10,490 nucleotides of DNA from Pseudomonadota bacterium (GCA_028067895.1 JAPTUI010000215.1:1-10490), one strand, 5' to 3'; numbered from the stretch's first letter, positions 1 through 8,157 are shown. Numbers and translations: made by a program. The notes: generated by a model not told the origin, from the letters alone.

Positions 1-535
1 TCGAGGTGGGGTTAAGCAGCCGCGAGTAGATCTCGTGCAGCAGCTCCTTGCCCTGGAAGGCGTCCTCCACCCACTCGGTGCAGGCGTAGACGTAGGTCGC
101 GGTGCGTGTGATGACCGGGGTGGCGCTGAACAACGCGGTCACGTTGTCGAACAGCGGGTTCGGTCCCTTGGCGATGGCGGTCGGCGCATCGTCCATGATC
201 GACTGATAGGTGGCGCGCAGCGGGTTCTGCAGCGTGTCGAGCACTTTGGCGAGCTGGAAGCAGGCGAAGCGCTTGGCGTTGAACCAGGCGATGCGGTCAC
301 GGCGGTCGAGCGTGGCGAGCGTTTGGTTCGTCAGGCGCCAGGCATCCTGCGCCGCGCCGTTGGCGTCGATCAGGGCGCGCGTCAGGCGGGTCAGTGCCTG
401 ACCATGGGGGGAGTCTGCGGCGATGCCGAAATGGGCGAGCTGTTCGGCGACCAGCTGCGCGACGGTGCCTGCGGTGCTGGTGTGGCGTCTGGGGCTGAGC
501 TGCAGCGCCTCTGGGGTCAGGGTCTCGGTGGACAT
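1..535 (-). CDS. Probable PLP-dependent Cys/Met-metabolism enzyme, N-terminal part (runs off window)
   Basis: An open frame of 178 codons starts at ATG 535 and is still open at the left edge, so the C-terminal part is missing. An AGGGA stretch about 9 bases upstream can act as ribosome binding site, and no other in-frame start lies close upstream. Residues 170-177 read YSRLLNPT, the YSR-x-x-NPT signature of the Cys/Met-metabolism PLP family (cystathionine gamma-synthase, cystathionine beta-lyase, O-acylhomoserine sulfhydrylase), whose Tyr and Arg contact the cofactor phosphate of the neighbouring subunit. TPVITRTATYVY (139-150) fits the strand that precedes it. In ordinary family members this signature lies near residue 55-80, so about 100 extra residues come first here. 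They look helical and soluble, with no signal peptide. The lysine that binds PLP would lie outside the window. The family call is inferred from one motif, and the exact reaction cannot be told. Confidence 0.6.
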   Translation of the reverse strand, partial: MSTETLTPEALQLSPRRHTSTAGTVAQLVAEQLAHFGIAADSPHGQALTRLTRALIDANGAAQDAWRLTNQTLATLDRRDRIAWFNAKRFACFQLAKVLDTLQNPLRATYQSIMDDAPTAIAKGPNPLFDNVTALFSATPVITRTATYVYACTEWVEDAFQGKELLHEIYSRLLNPTS

Positions 536-691
536 GCGTGAGGTCCCTTTCGGGCCGGTAAAAGTGAAAGGCGGATTCTGCCACCACTGCACCGTCGTGG
601 TGCGCCTGCCCCGAGAAAACCGGCGCGCGGCGGTATACTAGGCACCTCCCGATCCTGTGCTGAACGGCGCATACGCGCCAAGGAGTTCCCC
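536..691. promoter_or_regulatory. Divergent intergenic region between the PLP enzyme gene and the aldo/keto reductase
   Basis: This gap must hold the promoters of both divergent genes. A TATACT at 634-639 is a good -10 for the rightward gene but has no clear -35. On the other strand TAGTAT (640-635), with a weak TCAGCA 17 bases upstream (663-658), could serve the leftward gene. Inverted repeats CACCAC/GTGGTG (582-587 and 597-602) and GGCGC/GCGCC (666-670 and 675-679) are present. The second sits directly before the AAGGAG ribosome binding site (680-685) of the reductase. The promoter assignments are weak guesses from consensus matching. Confidence 0.35.
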
Positions 692-1684
692 ATGCAGACC
701 CGTTTGCTCGGCCAGAATGGTCCCCGCGTCTCCGCCCTGGGACTCGGCTGCATGGGGATGAGCGAGTTCTACGGCGTGCGCGACGACGCCGAATCGATCG
801 CCACGATCCACCTGGCGCTCGAGCGCGGCGTCACTCTCCTCGACACGGCGGACATGTATGGGCCGTTCGTCAACGAGGAACTGGTGGGCCGGGCGATCCG
901 GGGCCGGCGCGAGCAGGTCTTCCTGGCGACGAAGTTCGGGATCGTGCGCGACGCGGCGGACCCGGCCAAGCGCGGTATCAGTGGCCGGCCGGACTACGTG
1001 CGCAGCGCCTGTGAGGCGAGTCTGAAGCGGCTCGGGGTCGAGTCCATCGATCTGTACTACCAGCACCGCGTCGATCCGCAGGTGCCGATCGAGGACACCG
1101 TGGGGGCCATGGCCGACTTGGTACGTGCCGGGAAGGTGCGCCACCTCGGGCTGTCGGAGGCCGGCGCGGCCACGATCGAGCGCGCGGCGCGGGTGCACCC
1201 GATCGCCGCGCTGCAGAGCGAATATTCACTGTGGTCGCGCGATCTGGAGGACACCGGCGCGCTGGCCGTCTGCCGACGGTTGGGGATTGCGCTCGTGGCC
1301 TATTCGCCGCTCGGGAGGGGATTTCTGACCGGCGCGATTCGGCGGCCCGAGGACCTCGGCGCGGAGGATTTCCGCCGCAATCACCCGAGGTTCCAGGGGG
1401 AGAATTTTGCCCGCAACCTGCGCCTGGTGGAGGCCGTGCAGGGGCTTGCGAGCCGGAAGGGCTGTACACCTGCACAGCTCGCGCTCGCCTGGGTTCTCGC
1501 CCAGGGGGAGGATGTCATTGCGATTCCCGGCACCAAGCGGCGCGAGCGCCTCGAGGAGAACCTCGGCGCACTGGCGGTGCGTCTCGAGGCGGCGGACTTC
1601 GAGGCGCTCGATGCGGCCTTCCCGCCGGGTGCCGCGGCGGGCACACGCTACCCGGCCGCCGGCATGGCCGCCGTGAATCTGTAG
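692..1684 (+). CDS. Aldo/keto reductase (NADPH-dependent oxidoreductase)
   Basis: A complete 330-residue protein of the aldo/keto reductase superfamily, a cytoplasmic (alpha/beta)8 barrel that reduces aldehydes or ketones with NAD(P)H. The catalytic tetrad is visible: Asp51 and Tyr56 in LLDTADMYG, Lys81 in ATKFG and His125 in YYQHRVD. Cofactor-binding segments follow: LGLSEAG (152-158), QSEYSLWSRD (175-184), AYSPLGRGFLTG (203-214) and IPGTKRRERLEEN (278-290). The MGMSEFYG start, the QHRVD motif and the length resemble the YakC/AKR13-like group that acts on general aldehydes, but the substrate cannot be read from sequence. The start is supported by AAGGAG six bases before ATG. The gene stands alone, divergent from the PLP enzyme gene and convergent with gyrB. 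It is probably an accessory neighbour of the origin cluster rather than part of it. Confidence 0.93.
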   Translation: MQTRLLGQNGPRVSALGLGCMGMSEFYGVRDDAESIATIHLALERGVTLLDTADMYGPFVNEELVGRAIRGRREQVFLATKFGIVRDAADPAKRGISGRPDYVRSACEASLKRLGVESIDLYYQHRVDPQVPIEDTVGAMADLVRAGKVRHLGLSEAGAATIERAARVHPIAALQSEYSLWSRDLEDTGALAVCRRLGIALVAYSPLGRGFLTGAIRRPEDLGAEDFRRNHPRFQGENFARNLRLVEAVQGLASRKGCTPAQLALAWVLAQGEDVIAIPGTKRRERLEENLGALAVRLEAADFEALDAAFPPGAAAGTRYPAAGMAAVNL

Positions 1685-1685
1685 C

Positions 1686-1698
1686 GAGCGGATGCCGC

Positions 1699-1700
<2 letters not shown>
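1686..1700. terminator. Short hairpin between convergent genes, possible weak bidirectional terminator
   Basis: GAGCGG-ATG-CCGCTC is a perfect 6-bp stem with a 3-base loop. It lies one base after the reductase stop codon and overlaps the last two bases of the gyrB stop region on the other strand. It is well placed to end both transcripts, but neither side has a run of T, so intrinsic termination would be weak. Confidence 0.4.
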
Positions 1701-4119
<2,419 letters not shown>

Positions 4120-4145
4120 GTACGGTTCCGTTCTGTAATGGCACA

Positions 4146-5204
4146 TTATACCGGGCGGACGTCGCCTTGTTCCACGTGAAACACTCGATCGGGCTGGGTG
4201 AACCCGGGAATGTGCGGCTGAAGCGCCGTGACCACGAGCTGGCCCTTCAACCGAAGAATTTCGGCCACAAATGCTGCTTGATGATCTGTGTCGAGCTCGG
4301 CGGCAGGGTCATCGAGGAGCAGTGTCGGCTTGACGTTCGTCGAGTCCGCCAGGAGACGCAGCTGCGCCAGCGTCAGCGCGGCCGCAGTTAACTTCTGCTG
4401 ACCACGCGACAGGATGTCGCGGGCCGGCCTACCGTCGAGCGTGATCCGCAGGTCCGCCCGATGCGGCCCTACCGTCGTGGTCTGGCGTGCTTCGTCTCGG
4501 GCACGCGCCGATTCAAGTGCGTCCGAGAGCGATTGGGTCTCCGCCCAGCCTTGTGCGTAGCCGATCCGGGCCTGAGGACACGCGACGGCCGCCCCAATCG
4601 CGGTCCAGTACGGCTCCAGGCGTTCGAGCACGGCCCGGCGGGCCGTGGACATGCGGGTCCCCTGCTCCACCAGTTCCGCTTCCCAGGGCCGCGCCTGGGA
4701 TGGCCGTCCCTTAAGCGCCGCATTCCGCTGGCGCAACGCCCGGGCATACCGAAACCAGGCTTCCCCGAACTGAGGTTCCACGTGGAACACGGCCCAGTCG
4801 AGCCAGCGGCGCCGGCGGCGGCCCCCTTCTTCAATCAGCTTGTGGATCTCCGGGTCAATGACCTGCACCGGGAAGGCCAGGCTGAGATCGGCCAGCGATT
4901 TCACGGTCTGCGCATCGATCCGGGCCGTACTGCCTTGCTCGCGATCGAACTCGACCCCGACGGCGTGCGGAACCGGTCCTTCGATGCGACCGAAGACGGT
5001 CAGCTTCGAGGCCGCTCTGCCCACCAGCTGTTCGGTGCGAGGGGACCGGAAGGAACGCCCGCGGCCGAGCAGGAACGCAGCTTCGAGCAGTGACGTCTTT
5101 CCGGCTCCATTGCCACCCCAGATGAGCGTGCAGCGCGGATGCAGCTCCAGCCGCGCGCTGCCGATGCAGCGCAGGTTCTGAATCTGGAGCTCACCGAGGC
5201 TCAT
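4146..5204 (-). CDS. recF: DNA replication and repair protein RecF
   Basis: RecF is an SMC/ABC-like ATPase that, with RecO and RecR, loads RecA at single-strand gaps. The 352-residue protein is close to the usual length (about 357-370). The Walker A motif GGNGAGKTS is at 30-38 (Lys36), an HRADL motif at 248-252, the ABC signature LSRGQQK at 265-271 and the Walker B motif TLLLDDPAAELD at 294-305. It lies 59 bases downstream of dnaN, and its stop codon shares a base with the upstream candidate gyrB start (TAATG). No Shine-Dalgarno sequence is visible before ATG 5204, and two GC hairpins fill the gap upstream. Low expression is therefore likely, which fits RecF being scarce, but this is inference. 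The coding sequence holds two parS-like palindromes, each encoding VFHVE (139-143 and 341-345). Confidence 0.97.
   Translation of the reverse strand: MSLGELQIQNLRCIGSARLELHPRCTLIWGGNGAGKTSLLEAAFLLGRGRSFRSPRTEQLVGRAASKLTVFGRIEGPVPHAVGVEFDREQGSTARIDAQTVKSLADLSLAFPVQVIDPEIHKLIEEGGRRRRRWLDWAVFHVEPQFGEAWFRYARALRQRNAALKGRPSQARPWEAELVEQGTRMSTARRAVLERLEPYWTAIGAAVACPQARIGYAQGWAETQSLSDALESARARDEARQTTTVGPHRADLRITLDGRPARDILSRGQQKLTAAALTLAQLRLLADSTNVKPTLLLDDPAAELDTDHQAAFVAEILRLKGQLVVTALQPHIPGFTQPDRVFHVEQGDVRPV
4168..4183. promoter_or_regulatory. parS: parS-like ParB/Spo0J binding site, near the 3' end of recF
   Basis: TGTTCCACGTGAAACA differs by one base from the widespread parS consensus TGTTTCACGTGAAACA. 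Such sites cluster near origins, where ParB-CTP loads and spreads to segregate sister origins. The site lies about 2.2 kb from the perfect DnaA box and codes for VFHVEQ of RecF. parA and parB are not in the window. Confidence 0.8.
4774..4789. promoter_or_regulatory. parS: parS-like ParB/Spo0J binding site, mid recF
   Basis: GGTTCCACGTGGAACA contains a perfect 14-bp palindrome, GTTCCACGTGGAAC (4775-4788), around the CACGTG core. This is the form of parS typical of high-GC proteobacteria such as Pseudomonas. It lies 606 bp from the other site, about 1.6 kb from the origin candidate, and codes for VFHVEP of RecF. Confidence 0.8.
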
Positions 5205-5212
5205 GGACGGTA

Positions 5213-5246
5213 CGGCCGGGGGGGCCCCGGCCGCTGGGTTCAGCGG
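5213..5246 (-). other. Tandem GC-rich hairpins in the dnaN-recF gap
   Basis: CGGCCGGGG and CCCCGGCCG (5213-5221 and 5225-5233) form a perfect 9-bp stem with a GGG loop. CCGCTG and CAGCGG (5231-5236 and 5241-5246) form a 6-bp stem with a 4-base loop. The two share three bases, so they compete or stack. They lie between the dnaN stop and the recF start and have no T run. A role in mRNA stability, attenuation or lowering recF translation is inferred. Confidence 0.55.
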
Positions 5247-5263
5247 CGAATCCGTTCGTCTGC

Positions 5264-6358
5264 TCAGAGCCGCATGGGCATGACGACGTATCGCGCCTCC
5301 GACAGGCCTGGCGCTCGGATCAGGCAGCTGCTGTTCGCGTCGGTGAATCCCAGTTCGACGCGATCCGTCTCGATCGCACTCAGCGCGTCGAGCAGATAGT
5401 TCACGTTGAAACCGATCTCGATCTCTTCGCCTTCGTACTCGATCTCCAGTTGATCTTCGGCTTCCTCATGCTCCGGGTTGTGCGCCTGCAGCGACAGGAG
5501 GCCCGATTTCACGCCCACTCGGATTCCGCGATACTTCTCATTCGATAGAATCGCCGTCCGCTGCAACGCTTGGCGCAACAGGTCCCGGTCGGCCTGCGCA
5601 ACACGCGGGGGCTCATGCGGAATGACGCGCCCGTACTCCGGGAAACGACCATCGATCAGCTTCGAAGTGAAGCGAATATCGCCAATCTGGGCTCGAATGT
5701 GATTGGTTCCTATCGCTAGCTCGATAGCGCCTTCCGTGCCGAGAATGCGCTGCAACTCGAGAATGGCCTTGCGGGGCACGATCACCTGCCCCGCCGGTCC
5801 GGGTGAGCGCAGGGTCATTTCGCACAGGGCCAGCCGGTGTCCGTCGGTGGCCACCGCGCGCAGCGTGCTGTCCTGCGTCTCGAGCATCAACCCGTTGAGG
5901 TAATAGCGCACGTCCTGCTGCGCCATCGAGAAATGCGTCTTGTCGATCAACCGGTGGAACGCACCCTGCTCGAGCGTGAGCGTCTGCTGGGCATGGATCT
6001 CCTCCAGCACCGGAAATTCGGCCGCCGGCAGCGTGGTCAGCGTGAAACGGCTGCGCCCCGCCCGCACGGTCACCTTTTCCCCCTCCGTGGTCAGCGTCAG
6101 GTCCGCCCCGGGCGGCAGCGCGCGCAGGATGTCGAGAAACTTGCGGCCCGGCACGGTGATGTCCCCGGCCGTCTCGAGCTGTATGGCGCTCGTGGCGGCG
6201 AGTTCGACCTCGAGGTCCGTTCCGGTCATGACCAGGCGTTTGTCCCGCGCAGAGAGCAGCACGTTCGCCAGGACCGGCATCGTTTGGCGCCGTTCAACCA
6301 CGCCGATTACGCTTTGCAGGGGAGCGAGCAGTTCTTCGCGCTTAGCCGAGAGCTTCAT
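5264..6358 (-). CDS. dnaN: DNA polymerase III subunit beta (sliding clamp)
   Basis: DnaN dimerises into the ring that tethers polymerase III and other clamp-binding proteins to DNA. The 364 residues match the family length (E. coli 366). The start MKLSAKREELLAPLQSVIGV and the segments TMPVLANVLL (26-35), GTDLEVEL (46-53), YYLNGL (152-157), RAVATDGHRLAL (167-178) and LIDGRFPEY (234-242) are hallmark clamp sequence. The C-terminus ends in VMPMRL (359-364), which lines the hydrophobic cleft where clamp-binding motifs dock. The start at ATG 6358 follows the conserved N-terminus, and the ribosome binding site is poor (an AGAAGATAAG-like purine tract). The gene follows dnaA after 216 bases that probably hold oriC and a promoter of its own. 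It precedes recF. Confidence 0.98.
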   Translation of the reverse strand: MKLSAKREELLAPLQSVIGVVERRQTMPVLANVLLSARDKRLVMTGTDLEVELAATSAIQLETAGDITVPGRKFLDILRALPPGADLTLTTEGEKVTVRAGRSRFTLTTLPAAEFPVLEEIHAQQTLTLEQGAFHRLIDKTHFSMAQQDVRYYLNGLMLETQDSTLRAVATDGHRLALCEMTLRSPGPAGQVIVPRKAILELQRILGTEGAIELAIGTNHIRAQIGDIRFTSKLIDGRFPEYGRVIPHEPPRVAQADRDLLRQALQRTAILSNEKYRGIRVGVKSGLLSLQAHNPEHEEAEDQLEIEYEGEEIEIGFNVNYLLDALSAIETDRVELGFTDANSSCLIRAPGLSEARYVVMPMRL

Positions 6359-6411
6359 GAGTCTTATCTTCTTGTCTTGAGATCTTAAGAATCCGATTGT
6401 AGTAACGATTA
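6359..6411. other. AT-rich stretch, candidate DNA unwinding element
   Basis: 35 of 53 bases are A or T, against roughly one third in the surrounding GC-rich DNA. It includes TCTTATCTTCTTGTCTT (6362-6378), GATCTTAAGA (6381-6390) and, on the minus strand, TTACTACAA (6405-6397). It lies next to the perfect DnaA box, where strand opening is expected. It also forms the dnaN leader and promoter. Confidence 0.55.
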
Positions 6412-6424
6412 GGCCTGTGGATAA
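6396..6424 (-). promoter_or_regulatory. Candidate dnaN promoter, overlapped by a DnaA box
   Basis: On the minus strand TACAAT (6401-6396) matches five of six bases of the -10 consensus. TTATCC (6424-6419), 17 bases upstream, matches three of six bases of the -35. Transcription would start near 6389, giving a leader of about 30 bases before dnaN. The -35 lies inside the perfect DnaA box, which suggests control of dnaN by DnaA (inference). Confidence 0.5.
6416..6424 (-). promoter_or_regulatory. Perfect DnaA box
   Basis: The minus strand reads TTATCCACA, the high-affinity DnaA binding consensus. It stands alone, with the AT-rich stretch on its dnaN side, in the place of the R1 box of E. coli oriC. 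Confidence 0.85.
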
Positions 6425-6450
6425 GGAGGATTATGCCGTTCCCCGAGCCT

Positions 6451-6463
6451 GATCAACTGCTTA
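6451..6463 (+). promoter_or_regulatory. IHF-like site within oriC candidate
   Basis: GATCAACTGCTTA matches the IHF consensus WATCAANNNNTTR except at its first base. It lies between the perfect DnaA box and the box array, the relative place of the IHF site in E. coli oriC. The consensus is loose, so a chance match is possible. Confidence 0.4.
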
Positions 6464-6509
6464 CGCACCGCTTGCGCTCGCGCTTTCCGGGGAGGATCCG
6501 GGTACGAGC

Positions 6510-6563
6510 TGTGCGTGATCTGTGCATAACTTTATCCCCAGAATTCTCCACAGCTCATCCACA
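6510..6563. promoter_or_regulatory. Helically phased array of five DnaA-box-like sites
   Basis: The 9-mers are TGTGCGTGA (6510-6518) and TGTGCATAA (6521-6529) on the minus strand, then TTATCCCCA (6532-6540), TTCTCCACA (6544-6552) and TCATCCACA (6555-6563) on the plus strand. Against TTATCCACA, four differ at one position and the first at three (two against the looser TTWTNCACA form). Start-to-start spacing is 11, 11, 12 and 11 bp, about one helical turn. The array ends 11 bp short of the dnaA stop codon. Confidence 0.75.
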
Positions 6564-6574
6564 AGTCTGTCCTC

Positions 6575-7915
6575 TCAGGCGGTCAAGGTTCTCAACAGGT
6601 TCGAGTAATCCTCGCTCATGCGAATGTCGATGTCCCGCAACTCCTTGATTCGTTTGCATGCATGCAGCACCGTGGTGTGGTCGCGGCCGCCGAACGCATC
6701 GCCGATCTCCGGCAGGCTCTGGCTGGTGAGTTCCTTGGCGAGCGCCATCGCGACCTGGCGGGGGCGAGCCACCGAGCGGCTGCGCCGCTTGGAGAGCAGA
6801 TCGGCGACTCGCACCTTGTAGTAATCCGCAACCGTCTTCTGGATGTTCTCGATGGTGACGAGCTTCGCCTGCAGCGACAACAGATCCTTCAGCGCCTCCT
6901 TGGTGAACTCCAGGGTGATCGGATGCCCCGTGAAGCGCGCATTGGCGATCACGCGGCGCAGCGCCCCTTCGAGTTCGCGCACGTTCGAGCGGATCCGCTT
7001 CGCGATGAAGAACGCAACCTCTTCGGGCAGCGGCATGCCGAACTGGCGGGACTTGCTGATCAGAATGGCCACGCAAGTTTCGAGTTCCGGCGGCTCGACC
7101 GCCACCGTCAGTCCCCAGCCGAAACGGGACTTCAGCCGCTCCTCGAGGCCCTCGACCTCCTTCGGGTAACGGTCGCAGCTGAGAATCACCTGGTGCTGTC
7201 CTTCGAGCAACGCGTTGAAGGTGTGAAAGAACTCCTCCTGCGAGCGCTCCTTGCCCGCAAAGAACTGGATGTCATCGATCAGCAGCGCATCGAGCGATCG
7301 ATACGCGGTCTTGAACTCGTTCATCGAATTGTGCTGCAGGGCGCGTACCATGTCGCTGACGAAGCGCTCCGAGTGCACGTAGGCGATCCGTGCTTCCTCG
7401 TTGTGTTCGCGGATGTGATGCGCGATCGCATGCATCAGGTGCGTTTTGCCGAGACCGACCCCACCGTAGAGAAACAGCGGGTTGTAGGCCTTGCCGGGAT
7501 TCTCCGCGACTTGCAGCGAGGCGGCCTTGGCCAGCTGGTTGCTCTTGCCCTCGACGAAACTGGCGAAGGAGAAATCCGCGTTCAGGCGCGCCCCGATCAC
7601 CAGGCCCTCGCCGCGGCGCGCCCGCTTCGGCATTTCCGCGACCGGAGGGGGGGGCGGCTCCGGCGCGCTCGGGCGCGAGCCGACCTCCACCGTCACGATC
7701 GGCACATCCCCGGTACTCTCGTCGCGCAGCAACTCCCCGATGCGCGGCAGCAGTCGCTCATTGATCCATTCGACCACGAAGCGGTTCGGCGCGAGTAGCT
7801 TCAGCGCGCCGGCACCCTCGAGCGCCTGCAGCGGACGCACCCACGTGTTGAACTGCTGCTCCGGGAGTTCGGCCTCCAAGGCGCATATGCACCGACCCCA
7901 CAGCGACGCTTCCAA
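6575..7915 (-). CDS. dnaA: Chromosomal replication initiator protein DnaA
   Basis: DnaA is an AAA+ ATPase that binds DnaA boxes, opens oriC and recruits DnaB. From TTG 7915 it has 446 residues. Domain I starts with SLWGRCICALEAELP (4-18) and includes FNTWVRPLQ (22-30). A proline-rich linker (81-96) follows. Domain III has Walker A GGVGLGKTH (151-159), Walker B LLIDDIQFF (211-219) and the box VII segment IRSNVRELEGAL (308-319). Domain IV ends with the DNA-binding signature GRDHTTVLHACKRI (410-423). The frame is open far upstream (to 8764, across rpmH and part of rnpA), but the homology begins just after 7915 and no ATG or GTG lies there. TTG 7915 has GGAGA seven bases upstream (7927-7923) and gives the usual N-terminus, so it is the likely start. 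A non-ATG start is known for E. coli dnaA too (GTG). Confidence 0.97.
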   Translation of the reverse strand: MEASLWGRCICALEAELPEQQFNTWVRPLQALEGAGALKLLAPNRFVVEWINERLLPRIGELLRDESTGDVPIVTVEVGSRPSAPEPPPPPVAEMPKRARRGEGLVIGARLNADFSFASFVEGKSNQLAKAASLQVAENPGKAYNPLFLYGGVGLGKTHLMHAIAHHIREHNEEARIAYVHSERFVSDMVRALQHNSMNEFKTAYRSLDALLIDDIQFFAGKERSQEEFFHTFNALLEGQHQVILSCDRYPKEVEGLEERLKSRFGWGLTVAVEPPELETCVAILISKSRQFGMPLPEEVAFFIAKRIRSNVRELEGALRRVIANARFTGHPITLEFTKEALKDLLSLQAKLVTIENIQKTVADYYKVRVADLLSKRRSRSVARPRQVAMALAKELTSQSLPEIGDAFGGRDHTTVLHACKRIKELRDIDIRMSEDYSNLLRTLTA

Positions 7916-7940
7916 GCGTGATTCTCCGACTGCGGCTAAC

Positions 7941-8033
7941 GGCCGACGCCGGCCCGAGGTGCCCGGCCGCCCGCGACGGCCCCCTCGCGCTTCCGGAGCA
8001 ATTGCGGCAGGATGCCGCTGCGGGGCGACCGCA
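7941..8033 (-). other. Structured 5' leader of dnaA with three hairpins
   Basis: Three small perfect hairpins lie between the candidate dnaA promoter and its start. They are TGCGG/CCGCA (8019-8033, 5-bp stem), GCGGCA/TGCCGC (8004-8018, 6-bp stem with 3-base loop, directly abutting the first) and GGCCG/CGGCC (7941-7954, 5-bp stem). A TGTGCATCG (8037-8045), two changes from a DnaA box, lies beside them. A role in dnaA mRNA control is possible but inferred, since GC-rich DNA forms short stems easily. Confidence 0.35.
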
Positions 8034-8061
8034 GAATGTGCATCGGGAGGAGCTCCGGCTT

Positions 8062-8070
8062 GGTGGAAAA
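8062..8070 (-). promoter_or_regulatory. Weak DnaA-box-like site downstream of the dnaA promoter
   Basis: The minus strand reads TTTTCCACC, two changes from TTATCCACA and one from the looser TTWTNCACA. It would fall just after the predicted dnaA transcription start, a position suited to autorepression by DnaA (inference). Confidence 0.35.
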
Positions 8071-8080
8071 GGCTGGCGAG

Positions 8081-8109
8081 TCTATACCGATCGGCTGCCG
8101 CGCTGAAGA
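8081..8109 (-). promoter_or_regulatory. Candidate dnaA promoter
   Basis: On the minus strand TATAGA (8086-8081) is a four-of-six -10, and TCTTCA (8109-8104), 17 bases upstream, is a three-of-six -35. Transcription would start near 8074 and give a leader of about 160 bases. It lies back to back with the rpmH promoter, separated by an AT-rich stretch (8110-8127). Confidence 0.4.
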
Positions 8110-8127
8110 TTTTCACGCGATTAAATA

Positions 8128-8157
8128 TTGACACCTTGGCGGTCAACGGCTTAGCCT
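8128..8157 (+). promoter_or_regulatory. Candidate rpmH operon promoter
   Basis: TTGACA (8128-8133) is a perfect -35. TAGCCT (8152-8157), after an 18-base spacer, keeps the three most conserved -10 bases (T, A and final T). Transcription would start near 8164, about 39 bases before rpmH. An AT-rich ATTAAATA (8120-8127) just upstream could add to strength as an UP-like element. This would drive rpmH-rnpA-yidD-yidC. Confidence 0.6.

Larger units (their letters stand above)
6359..6574. other. oriC: Candidate chromosomal replication origin (dnaA-dnaN intergenic region)
   Basis: The 216-bp gap between dnaN and dnaA has an origin-like order. Bases 6359-6411 are AT-rich. A perfect DnaA box lies at 6416-6424, an IHF-like site at 6451-6463 and a phased array of five DnaA-box-like 9-mers at 6510-6563. 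Four GATC sites (6381, 6451, 6495, 6517) are more than chance would give, which could matter if the host has Dam methylation. The order unwinding element, first box, IHF site, box array resembles E. coli oriC. Origins next to dnaA are usual in bacteria. Function is inferred, and the dnaA-rpmH gap is the alternative or an additional origin. Confidence 0.75.

Noticed and set aside
35..541. A 168-codon plus-strand frame opposite the left-edge gene
   Set aside because: The minus-strand frame has a ribosome binding site, a natural protein composition and a YSRLLNPT motif. The plus-strand product is a glycine, valine and arginine rich shadow.
6662..7798. A 378-codon plus-strand open frame opposite dnaA
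   Set aside because: Antisense shadow of dnaA with low-complexity composition, no ribosome binding site support and no recognisable domain.
7834..7851. CACGTG core in dnaA as a third parS
   Set aside because: The flanks do not form the palindrome needed for ParB binding; several positions of the 16-mer differ.
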